DNA of 56,051 bases from Fragilaria crotonensis (lineage: Eukaryota; Bacillariophyta; Fragilariophyceae; Fragilariales; Fragilariaceae), in the NCBI GenBank assembly GCA_022925895.1, contig JAKSYS010000402.1, positions 1 to 56,051 on the forward strand, written 5' to 3'. The notes below the pieces were generated by a model, which saw nothing but the letters and a program-made list of their open reading frames with translations, was not told where the DNA came from and did no database searches. A program made the translations under genes and the position numbers. Of the stretch, positions 1 to 10,900 are shown in pieces (the first letter of the stretch is position 1; every line of letters begins with the position of its first letter).

Positions 1-120
1 GTCCTAAGTTTTGAAACGACAAGAAATGCGGAAGTAGAACATTACGTAGGCGTTTGGTATTGACAAGTTAACACCAGCCTCTAGTATGAGTACTGCAGTA
101 TCGTACTTACTATGAACTAT

Positions 121-152
121 TACATAAGCAGTCTCTGCAGACTGCTTATGTA
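121..152. repeat. Perfect 14-bp hairpin with a 4-nt loop
   Basis: TACATAAGCAGTCT (121-134) is followed by the loop CTGC (135-138) and the exact reverse complement (139-152). It could be a folded RNA element, a terminator-like structure or a mobile-element remnant. No function is evident. Confidence 0.85.
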
Positions 153-183
153 CAAGTATGTAGAGTATCTGATGCTAAGCAGT

Positions 184-215
184 ACTCCAGTACCGTGGTG
201 TACAAGTACTGGAGT
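184..215. repeat. Perfect 10-bp inverted repeat, 12-nt spacer
   Basis: ACTCCAGTAC (184-193) and GTACTGGAGT (206-215) are exact reverse complements, 31 bp downstream of the 14-bp hairpin. Similar GTAC-rich words recur in other intergenic stretches of the window. Confidence 0.8.
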
Positions 216-1102
216 GTCGACAAGAAATCATGGGGGGCCAATCCAAAGTGATGTCGACAAAACGCCAGCGGGCAACCTACGGCAAAAACTATGCCAGGAA
301 ACAAAGACTGAATTACCGTTCGGAAAACCCCACAACGTTTTCGCATATGCATATATGTATGTCATACCAATCACTTGTCATCACTGAAATCTATTGCCCC
401 AGTTTGAGTTTATCAAACGTATTGCCCCAATTTGGAAGTGCCGAACAGTCTCCAAACGAGTGAGCCTTTCCTGTAAAATTCTACAGACCGCAGTATGACG
501 AGACTGCGAGTGCTGCTGCTTTCATTTTTTTCATGTTGTTATGTTGATCCCCTATACGGCGCACATGCATGCTACTACATCATACATAAATTCTTCTCCT
601 CCGGTTTTTCCCATTTTCCCTTCGACGGCAACGCATACAGGTATTGATAACGATTGGTTTGACCCCCTTCGTTCTTTCCTATTGACGTGAGTGACATTCT
701 TTATTGTCTGCAGTCAAGAACGCAACCCAACTGTTGGAAGTCGAAACAGAAAGGAAACAAGATCGACTGGGCATTTATCGAACGAAGTTCTGGACTGCAT
801 TGGACACTAACAGTCTACCAGTGGCGTTGTCTTCCACTTTCCGATTTCTGCCAATCTCAGCGTGTAGTCCTTGTCATTGGACCATCACACACCAAGGCAC
901 ATATCTTTGCTTTGAGAGACTCCCTCGACTGTAGCATCTGCAGTGCTTGGTCTTCTTGTCAAAGACACGGCCAGACTTCAAGTTGATCCTCCGTTTCAGT
1001 CGTCGATCCCGTCAACCTTTTTTCTGTAGGACTCAGAGTACTGTCTACTGTGCACGGTGTACGGTGCGAACACGACTTGACACCCACACACACATCACGT
1101 TC

Positions 1103-1309
1103 ATGTCTGATTGTGACCCAATTATGGAGGTTAACCATGAGGCAGATGTGGGCGGGTCTTCAAACGGAGTCAAGGTAGAGGACGTCAATGGGTCTGCTGC
1201 TGCAGCTCCTGCTGTAGCAGTGACGCCCCGACACACCCCTCAACGCCAGCACCGGATCTCTCCTGAACTTTTCACAGCCGGCGCAATCGGCGTTGTCAGG
1301 TTATTTTGA
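1103..1309 (+). CDS. Possible N-terminal segment of the HSF gene, in a different frame
   Basis: An ATG at 1103 opens a 68-codon frame rich in acidic and alanine residues with coding-like character, ending at a stop at 1307-1309. It lies directly upstream of the HSF frame, which is shifted relative to it and begins at ATG 1333. It may be the true N-terminus joined through a small intron or a one-base indel near 1300-1310, an upstream ORF, or chance. Choosing 1333 as the HSF start is the conservative option. Confidence 0.3.
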   Translation: MSDCDPIMEVNHEADVGGSSNGVKVEDVNGSAAAAPAVAVTPRHTPQRQHRISPELFTAGAIGVVRLF

Positions 1310-1332
1310 AAACAAGGGGAAGAAAGACTGAT

Positions 1333-2881
1333 ATGGAGACCTTGGAAGAGTCCGTTCATGCTGTTGCATCAATGATGGATTCTTCAGAGATACCTCCTCC
1401 ACCGCCGCCTCCTGCTAATCCACAACCTCCAGCGGCAAATGGAACTGCGGAAACTGTCGATGAAGCTAAAGCCAAGCAGGAACAGCTCCGAGCCATGTAC
1501 TTGGCAGGATTTAGGGCGGCGACGCAACAGCGTAATTCATTGCACGAAAATTATGAGCGAGCCAAGCACGTTCCCAACAATAGTGCGCTTGCAGTTGAGG
1601 TACCGAGTGCAATAGTCATCCCGGTAGAAAGTTCGATTGCCGCAGGTGTTATCAAGATTCAACCGAATGGATCGGCACCTATCAGGATACCTGGACCAAG
1701 CATGTTGGATTCCAATCGAAGGATTACCCGAACTTCTTCTTCCTCGGCAACCTCCTCCCCAGCGTTGTCGGCGACATCGTCGCCAAGTTCAACAGGCCAC
1801 GCAAACCCATTTCCACGCAAGCTCATGGAAATGCTGCGCAAAGAAGATGCGTCCGTTGTTGCATGGCTTCCCAGGGGAGACGCATTTGCGTGCCGTGATC
1901 AGGAACGCTTCGTTTCAGACATTTTGCCTCGATATTTTCGTCATACAAAGGTATGCGTTCGTCTTTGGTTTTTTGTGTTGCATCTTGGTTATGATTGATT
2001 TGTGAGCTAACGATGTCGCGTTTCGTAATTCTGCAGCTGACGTCCTTTCAGCGCCAACTCAATTTATATGGGTTTCGACGAATAACTAAGGGGCCAGATG
2101 CGGGCGCTTATCGCCACGAACTATTTCATCGAGATAGGCCAGAGCAATGTTTGCAAATGAAACGATCCAAGCAGAAAGGATCGCCCCAGCTGAAGCCACG
2201 TGGTGCGGGCAACTCAGTTTCGTCTTCACCACTTCTAAGTCCAGATGCTAGTCCAAGCTGCTACTCGCTGGAACACAGTCCGCTGAGCAAAAGTGCTCCT
2301 AATTTCAGTTCCTTCATGATGCCACCTCAGTCACAGAGCTCGTCTGACACTCATATGGCCAACTTTCGATCCTTATCGCCGGGAATTCCGCAGCATACCT
2401 CTGGCACCCCTCAGACGGGTTTGGGAATTCTTTTGACAAACAAGAATAGTTCGATTCCGACTGCTGCCCCGTCGGCTGGCTATTCTTACAATACGACTTC
2501 AGATCACAGGCCACAATTCCAAGATGACCTGGCTGATCGAGAACTTCAAGCGAGTGCCTTGGCGGCTGCCGGTATGGTGGCCGAAACTGGCGGTTTCTCT
2601 CTTTTTGGTAACCGCGACGCATCTCCACTCGAAGATCTGGGTCTCAACCTCCTCCCACTTTGGGATCGCTTGTCCCACCTCCCATTCCGAACCCAAACGC
2701 TACTATGGATGCGATGGATTGGAATAATATGGATGTCGGCATGGCAATTGACGACATGGAGGTGGACTTTGCGAAGCTGTTTGATCCTGCAAATGAGATG
2801 GCGAATATGCAGATGGAGGGAAGTGGTTGGCCTGGGACTGTCGACCCTGCATCACCGCAGAATGGGGGACATTGCACATAA
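1333..2881 (+). CDS. Heat shock factor-type transcription factor, frame break near the C-terminus
   Basis: Predicted nuclear DNA-binding transcription factor of the HSF family. Exon 1 (1333-1950) carries a proline-rich stretch (PPPPPPP) and a serine/threonine-rich segment, then the start of the DNA-binding domain ([20 protein letters not shown]) from about residue 158. A phase-0 GT-AG intron at 1951-2036 (86 bp) interrupts the domain after RHTK. Exon 2 resumes with [19 protein letters not shown], the recognition-helix region. The first in-frame ATG is 1333. After about 2610-2660 the exon-2 frame becomes basic and tryptophan-rich and looks out of frame, while the +2 frame gives a plausible acidic tail ([19 protein letters not shown]) stopping at 2879-2881. 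A small intron or indel is therefore likely there. The family assignment is firm; the ends are less certain. Confidence 0.85.
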
Positions 2882-4602
2882 ATAAGTTCCATGTTCAGCG
2901 TAATGGAGAGGGCCCTATCAGTTGCAAGACAACGTTTGTCGAACGTGTCCTCGATAGGTCTTGTTCTCATCTGCTCGTGCTCCGTGCATACGCATAGCAA
3001 AGACACTGTAGTAAAGATATTGAATTTGACATGGGTCGATGTCGATAATGCCAAGCCTCCTCGCTCAGCATACTTAAAAGTGCAGCAATACAGAAGTTCG
3101 AACCAACTCCTGCTCGTTTGTATCCCGCTTGCGTTTGTGTGCATAGTTTCTGCGAGAGAGAAAAAGAGGGTCCATCTGGAAAAAACAAAGTGCAATAATA
3201 AATACTAAGCTCAAATCAATGGACAACAAGAAGAAAATAACCAAGTAGGTGCACCGCCTCTCCGCAGTCTCTAGCTAGAGCCATCGATAACAGGCTAGAA
3301 CGCGGGATTGTCGTAGGTTGTTTTGACTGGATTGGAGGGAAAAGGGAGTGACCAGAACCTGCAATCCAGCAACCTTTCATCTGTCGGGCTTGGCTGAGTA
3401 TTGTAAATATAGGAACAAGCACTCCATCTGAAGGGAGTAATTCTCATGTTGTTTATAAGGCCAGGTGGAGAAACTGTAGTATCTTACTGTACAGGCACCA
3501 GCTTTTCAAAAATGTTGGAGACAAATAAGTTGGCACACTGGTGTGTCAGAACAAAATGTGGAATCTGGAGAGTTTGCTTCCATTGAGATATTGTCGAGAT
3601 ATTGCATTGTAGGCTCCTGGGGTTTTCCGTGATGTGGAATTGGAGGCTCAAGTGAATGCAACTATATGCATGACAATTCAAAGAAATCGTCTAGGACTAT
3701 TAAAATATTCCATGAGTCTCCAGCCAAGTCATGCTCATCCATAACTGGCATAAGAAAACCCATTAAAAATTGGTGGGACTACTATACTCAGATAGAGGGA
3801 GACATTGTTGAGAGCAAGAGGGTTGTTCTAGAAGCATCTATTTCCATGGATTGAGAATGTTATGATTGTGCTCGCTTTGTTGGTCCAGCTAAGCTATCGC
3901 TCATCCAGCATGTTACCACTGATGCTCACCAAGTGCTGTGAAATGCATATCATTTGCCTGTACCCTTCCTGTTCCGTGATGTATAAAAATGAACATCTTA
4001 CTCGTTCGGCATTTTTATACAGTTGTTTGTTTATGATCTGAAGCAGCAGGTGTGTCACCAGGTTCATGGTGGTCAAGAGATGAAGGGGAAACTTGTTTGC
4101 TAATGAATATTATGGCTGCAGATGTAGCAAGTTAACTGGAAACAATGTTGAGCAATCTTGTTTGAAGCAGAATCATGCAACCTTTCACTGTTCCATGGAG
4201 TTTGGCCAAGCTTGATGTCCAATGGACTTTTTAGAGCGTATGGTAGCATTCGACAACAGCACGGTAGCAATGTAGCAATGCTGAGTTTTTAAATCCCCTT
4301 TACGACCTCCAATGCGGCGGTTTGAGTGCACACGGTTTTTTCAAGTGTTTTTTCTTTTTGACTCGTAGCTTTTAGTACTCGTGCTACAGAGTCGCACAAA
4401 GATGCTATACTGTACTAGTGGTTGTCAAACGAACTTCATGCGTGAATGTTAATCAACATCTCCTTACTCGATCCCTGCATCTTCTTGATGCCCATCATTA
4501 AGAAGAAGATAATCATTCATGTATGGATTTGGTGCATCTAATATTGTGTCACCTCATGACGACCGCAGTCGTCTTTGCTAGTAAGCCATGGGGACGAGTC
4601 AG
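2882..4602. other. Intergenic region without recognised gene
   Basis: Includes the 3' flank of the HSF gene. Short open frames on both strands show no recognisable domain. I see no RNA gene or strong repeat. Confidence 0.5.
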
Positions 4603-5657
4603 CTACCGGTAGACAACTATATCCTGTTTCCAAGGACGGATAACTATCTCTGTACCGCTGGCATTGATATTGGTAATCGCAAACAATCGTACCCAGTTTG
4701 ATGTGCATAGCTGCCATAATCCAGGACTGTTAGGGCCGGACTTGTGCTCAGGCAATCCTCCTTCAAACCATCCCCACCAATCAAAAAATGCCTAGCACTG
4801 CATCGCTGTTTATCTTAGTACCGAAGGTGTTATCGTTGACGTCCACTGGATCAGCAAGATCGGAACATAGTAGGGTGGAGCGTTTAAATACAGACTTGGA
4901 AGGAACCACATGAGACGCATCCCTTCGCTTAAATTGTCGCACGCAATTCATGAGGCTCACTGCTCCACTAACCGGAAACAGCAGTGAGTCGTCCCTCCAG
5001 CTAGGCGCAACGAATATATTTCCGTAGCTTCTGAGGTATGAACAAACCACACAATTAAACTCCTTGAGTCAGCAGCAGATAGCAAGAACCAGACAAGTTA
5101 CTAATCACCGATGCCGATGCTTGTAAATTGTTGGATGTGTTTTGCCATAAAGTACTACTTGTGTCATATCTGTTGTGCTGGGTTCATCCGTTCATCGTCG
5201 CCTTCGGCGTATAGCAAGCAGCAATTGGCTTTGAGCAGCAGAGGTGGAAAACCTATTTGCTTCAAACTCCTCTGGCACCAGAGATGGAGCAGCATCACAC
5301 TCGACTGAGCCAATCTCTGCCAATAGAATGTTCACTTTGACCACTTGGAATTCCACGGATTGCACATTTGGTGCACCCATTGGACAATGACTGCTAAGAA
5401 TTTCTGCAGGACAGAAGCACGCTCTTTGCTTGTGCCAGGAATGCGGAACACACTATTACACACACGTCGGGATCACTGATCTGATCAACGACTTCTTGCA
5501 CGGCTTTTTCAGGGTCGACATCCTTCCATGCGATAAAAGAGTTCTTTGTGAAAAAGTCCTTCTGAACAAAGTGCACATGAACTTGCATGGCTCTATGACA
5601 ACGAAGCAGAAGTAGTAACAAGAGGAAGGACAGAGGAGGCAATCGCTGGCTCATCAT
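4603..5657 (-). pseudogene. Broken secreted-type reading frame, function unknown
   Basis: The frame starting at 5657 opens with a strong signal peptide (MMSQRLPPLSFLLLLLLL) and runs about 87 codons. Coding-like segments continue downstream on the same strand in other frames: about 5380-5192, 5050-4781, and a final segment ending at a stop at 4603-4605 that contains FDWWGWFEGGLPEHKSG. The last switch sits on a run of six A/T bases at about 4784-4790. The pieces may be exons with unresolved introns, a decayed gene, or partly chance. I do not recognise the family. The signal peptide and the tryptophan-rich end are the best evidence that a real gene was here. Confidence 0.35.
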
Positions 5658-6881
5658 GGTCAGTTCATCGTTCTCGGCTTCGTGTCAAAATGCTATCGGT
5701 CACACACGCTCTGTTGCTTCCCACACAATTCCAAACGTAAAGCGTACAATTTATACCAGAGCTACAGGTACAACTACTGAGATTTCCTTCGTGGAAATTC
5801 CTTCAACCGTGTGCAGTGTGCACTCGAACCGCCCGCATTGGAGCTACCGGTAGTACGGTAGATCCCCATGATTCCTATTGCCCTGTCAACATGACTTTTC
5901 TCGGCGAATCAAAATCAGGAAGTCACCACCAGGGAAGGTCCGGTAATATCCGTCGAACAACATCTGCTTGATATTCTTTGTTTGTATAAATCTATGTTTA
6001 GAGAGAATTACCGAACCTTTCAGCCTTTCAGAAGCGATCTCCGACTAGTAGTATCATTGAATACATTTATTTAGTACTCATCATACATACTTTTTACTTG
6101 GAGGCCTGGAGCCTGGAGTACTGAACACTACTCCAAAACGCCGTCGAGAGTGTCGCGTGTCGCTTGTTGCACATACTGTACGACATTCCAGCAAGTGTAC
6201 GCAAAAGGACTTCCTGGGACACGACTTGGCATTTGTCTTTGCTGGCATTAAAAGTGCTACCGTGTCGAGCACTTTGAAGTGACTAGTCTTGTGTTTTGAT
6301 TACTATTTTCCTAAGTGTTTGAGTGCCGGATAATTGTGCCTATTCTGGATTTTCTAGGAAGTGGCGAGAATTCTTGATTAAAGAAATGCGCTTTGATAGG
6401 GCGTTCGGGACTCCTTTTTCCTTAATTACATTCGTTTATGGCCGCCCTGTCAGATATGTTTAAAAAATATATTTGTCTATGCGGTCATTGGCTCATGTGA
6501 TGTCTCGTCCGGTCGCGGAGCAAAAGTCAAGTTTCTACTCCCGTACCTGATGTACATCGGCAACTACGACTTATCCTGAACATTTAACATATATGGGAGG
6601 GGGAGCCTTTTGACGCGTCCCACGATCCCGGACTATCGGACACCACGAGTACACATCACGACTAGCTTAACTAAAACGTGAATTATCCATTTATTATCTA
6701 CATGCAATCTGACATTTTCCGATTACAGCACACAGCGAGGAACAAGTCAGGCACTCATTCAGAAATTGAGTCCATACTTTTCGCCAGTACCAACGGAAGT
6801 TGATCAGCAGTTGGTAAAAAATGATGCCCAACAATACCCACCCGTCGTTGCCACTTCGCTTGAAACTTAGCAGTAATCTGA
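5658..6881. other. Intergenic region without recognised gene
   Basis: Contains scattered direct and inverted short words (for example gcctggagcctggagtactg near 6102) and AT-rich tracts. No convincing open frame. Presumably holds the promoter of the broken HSF copy. Confidence 0.45.
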
Positions 6882-6959
6882 ATGCAGCTGCGCGATCACA
6901 GTCCTTTCTGTAAGATACAATTAGGAGACGACGAATCTGACACCAGGGACACGGCACGC

Positions 6960-7914
6960 ATGTCTGGTGCCAAGAACGCCACAATCGGCTATAATGACTA
7001 CTCGTCTGTCAAAGCGCCCGAAGTGAACGATGCAGCAGTATTTTCACAAAGTGTCTCTGCGAAGGAGCCAACCTTCCCTGTCAAATTGCATATGATCCTT
7101 GCGAACCCTGAGTTCAAGACATCATTGCATGGCTTCCACGGTCGTAGCTGGAGAATTATTCAGCAAAAGCGTTTGAAGAGCGTGTTCTTCCACTATACTT
7201 TCGCCACGGACGATATTCGTCGTTTGCTCGTCAAGTGAATGGTTGGGGATTCCGACGAGTCACACACGGTTCTGACTATAATTCATACTATCATGGGTGC
7301 GTTGTCGTTCCGTTTTGGTTTCTGGTCGCTTAACGCGCAATTCTGATTCGTTCCTTTCCCTTTGCAGATGTTCCTTATCCGCATGCCTCACCTTTGCGAA
7401 AAAATGAGAAGACTCACAAGCAAAGATGCAGTCTCACGAAAGAAGGACGATGATGGCTTGGCTCCTAATTTTTATGAGCTAAGCCGTAAGAATCCACTCC
7501 CAGCGGAGGAAAACAAGTCCGTTGCAACCGAATCCTTCAAGCCGACCCATAATGTCGCTGATCTCTTGGAAATGGAGAGCTTTCTTGCTGATCGTCGTCG
7601 AGCGATTGGCCTCGCCAGTCTCTTTATGGATTCAGGCGCCGGTGCTGTTGGTGGCGGTGGCTTCTCGATGCACCAAAAACCGACTTGGTGGTGGCTGGCA
7701 CAATGGTTTTAATAACCTTCAAAACTTCCAGAATGTTAATGCTGGATTGCTGTATGGGAACTTGCTCCCGAGCTCACTTTCCGCGATGAGTGATCACATG
7801 AGACGCCTGCAAGTTCTGAATTCTGGCTCGAACAGTCAAGAACTTGCCAAGATCATGTCTCCCGCAAGTAGGAACTCCGCATTTTCGGAAGGTTCGAATT
7901 TCAATTTTCCTTGA
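6960..7914 (+). pseudogene. Second HSF-type gene, several frame breaks
   Basis: ATG 6960 (or 6882 in the same frame) leads into FPVKLHMILANPEFK, the start of an HSF DNA-binding domain. The rest of the domain is recognisable only by changing frame about three times between 7118 and 7175; then RVLPLYFRHGRYSSFARQV and NGWGFRRVTHGSDYNSYYH read through to about 7293. A likely intron follows (about 7294-7366, ending TTTGCAG), then MFLIRMPHLCEKMRRLTSK, whose frame does not join cleanly. A further switch occurs at a run of five A at about 7675-7680, and the last frame stops at 7912-7914. The wide spread of lesions inside the domain favours a real pseudogene over sporadic sequencing indels. Confidence 0.75.
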
Positions 7915-10900
7915 ATTTAGCCATGTTTTAATTGTATAGGGTAGCCGGCGTTCTTAGTTCTTAATCGATGTACCCCAGATTGTACGTCACTCCCATTCCT
8001 ACTGCAGGTGTGTTCCGGATACTCCGAGTAGTAGAACGCCGCAACTTATACCATGAGAAACTTCAAGTCGTATGTAAGGTCAATGCATCAGTTGTTATCG
8101 CTAGGATGATACCAGGTACTCTATCGAACCATGTATGTCATATGTCATACCATGAACGTAGTACGCCATCGAACGCACGTGATTTCAAGTCGATTCATCA
8201 TCCAATCTGCCCTTCTTTTCAGAGTCTACGTCACATTGTCGAACATGCGTTTATGTGTTGTCCACGTGCCCATTACATAGAACTTCATGTGTCATATCGC
8301 CGCGAACCTATTGCCAGTATCAATTGCACATGTACGAAAGCGCTTCAGAAACCGGAATCCGGAAAGGGTGCACGATTACTCCGTACGAACTCAAACCTCA
8401 TCGAAAGGAGCCCGGAGAACCGGCTCGTACAGTACCAGGTACGGTACACTGTATACACTGGAGTCAGGAGCACCAGTACCACGATACTATCTCTATCTCG
8501 CGAGCTGTTACTGAGATCTGGAAATATCTGCACCATCTGCTGTTTCTTGTCACGAAATGAGCATTTGATGGTGTTTAATCCAAAAAAACTATCCACCATC
8601 TCAGCATCAAGCAGCATTGTTGCACTGGACAACCACCATACCATACCATCTCCCCAGCACGACAACAATGATTGCGTAATTGTTGCTCCCGAAGAAAGAA
8701 CAGCATGAGACAAGACTTCAAATGTCAGAATTCTACTCAATGTGGCACTGCAACATTAATGATTCCATATTCATTAGGAACAAATTGAGTTAATCATCAT
8801 CAAATGCCAACAAAACTATAGTACTCAGGTAGATTTGGACACTTCACGAGACGAGCATCAAATACAACACATTGATTACAGAAAACATCCTAGCTAGAAC
8901 AACACAGCTGCACTCAAGTCCAAATCAATGTAAAACATGTATACATGTATAAAAATAGTTTAAAGGGTTATCACTGCCCCTTGCTGATAGGACATAGTGC
9001 ATACCCAAATCTGGCGTTATCCGCGAGATCGCTCATTTTGAAGCAAAGCGGCTAGTAGTACCCTGGTGGCCTGCATTGTTTATGTCTTCCTTGCAAAAAA
9101 TGCCATCATTGTCTTAGTGGTCCCCTTTGTTGAGATAATCCAGGAGATTTGTTGGCCTTGATTAGCCATCATCAAAGTGCTGCTCTGTTGCCATCCAGAA
9201 TAGATCTCTGCTCACAACATGTCGCACCAGCAGCAGCAGATGTGGCCGATATTGAGTTGCCAAGTGATGTTGAGTTTGCTTAGCTGATGATGAGACATTC
9301 TCCTCATCTGCATTGTCATCATGATGGGCTTTGATGAAGGTGAAAACCAATCTTTTCTCCCAATTCTCTACTATACATTCCGGTGATTTAGAGAATGTTG
9401 GGATCAGGAGGATGACGTCCGCGCGGCTTGAGACGCCGTCTCCCCATTTTAAGCTTTTGTTGAGGACACGAGAAACGGCCGTGCTGCGGTCAATCAGCCA
9501 GCAAGAGCAACACCTGTATTCGATTTTCTACGCCTAAGACACCAGAACTATTGTCAGATGCAAAAATCCATATTGCTCCCAAAGCTTGCTTGATGAAACA
9601 GTAACTCAATATCCATCCTCAACCGGACCCAAGCATTGAAGGACCACCTTAGGATTTTGTGCAATGACCCATCAAAAAGATCCTGGAGACCTTCATCTGA
9701 GGCAATTTGATGAAGCAGAGCAACCATCGGAGTGCTGAGAATCCATCAATGTTCCGTTGCATGTTCATCTGATGATGGACTCCCCATGGTTGGATTGTTT
9801 CCATAGACGTCTTTGGAATGAACTTGGGAAAAGTTGCCTTGGCCAGCCACAAACCATTTTCCTGCCACTCCGGCGAACGATTCGGGAAGGTTGCCTTAGC
9901 CATAGTATGCTTCTGGCTGCAAGGGAGTAGAGGACTGGAAATAGGTTCTAACACGATTATATCCCATGGGTGCTGCATTGGTGTCTAGTACCAACGAAAA
10001 CGTTCTGGTTGCATAATTTGATGGAGAGCAGTACAATAAGAAATAAAATATGCACTGCATCACAAAGAGATTAAATGTAGTAAATATCTATATTACTATT
10101 AACTATTAAGATACTTTTTCTGTGTCCATACTACACGAAAAGAATGTGATGTCCGGGGCAGGCTTGGCGTAGATGTAATCTGCTTTTCCCCTAAGCTTTT
10201 GTACATGGGGATGACATTCGAAGGCATTGACAGATGTCTCACTGGTGGAATCAATATTACATTGAAAACAATATGCAAAACCTTGTAAGAGGCTGAACAT
10301 TTGTCCACTTGAAATATGTGCATTAATGAAAAGAGAAGATGTGCTTTACAAACCCATCTGTTGTGAAATATCTGTGGTGCGAAAGAGATGGCGTAATGTT
10401 CAGACTCTACAACAGAACAAAAACAATGATTGTTTCCGACTCATGATCTTTTGCAAAGTCACGACATTGCAAGAATGTCTTTTTTGGGGGGTTTGCATCA
10501 GTCCGTTGCACCAAAACATAGCGAGGAGCCACAGTGATCTTTGCTTAGTGGTGCTGACGTCCCTAACTCATTGTCCAAGAAACTCATTGAGCTTTCACTG
10601 GGGGTGTAACTTGAGATTGAACTTTCTGCCATGGTTTCTCTTCCTGAGAAGAATTTCCTGAATTGAGTGTACCTCAATATTAAGGTGATGGCTGGTTTCA
10701 ATGAGTGACAACATGCATCACAGCATCATCCAGCATTTTGGCTCTGCTAGTATACTTGACCAACAATTATCATGCTTGTATGAAACAATTCATGACACCA
10801 GCTCCTCATATTGGAATCTTCGACACAACAAAGGCGGCTGGTGACCAGCCTTGTTGAAATATGATGATATCTGGCTGCAGCAGTGCTCCGGATCTGTTTG

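Larger units (their letters stand above)
1..1102. other. Intergenic region upstream of the HSF gene
   Basis: No convincing gene. Open frames here are short and overlap on both strands. The notable content is two perfect hairpins near 121-215 and a high density of GTAC and AGTACT words. The promoter of the downstream HSF gene should lie in the last few hundred bases, but I see no clear TATA box. Confidence 0.5.

Noticed and set aside
2644-3195. 183-codon open frame on the minus strand over the HSF end
   Set aside because: Antisense shadow of the acidic HSF C-terminus; no recognisable protein.
7968-8708. 246-codon open frame on the plus strand
   Set aside because: No domain, odd composition and GTAC-rich spacer sequence; overlapped by other open frames. 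Probably chance.
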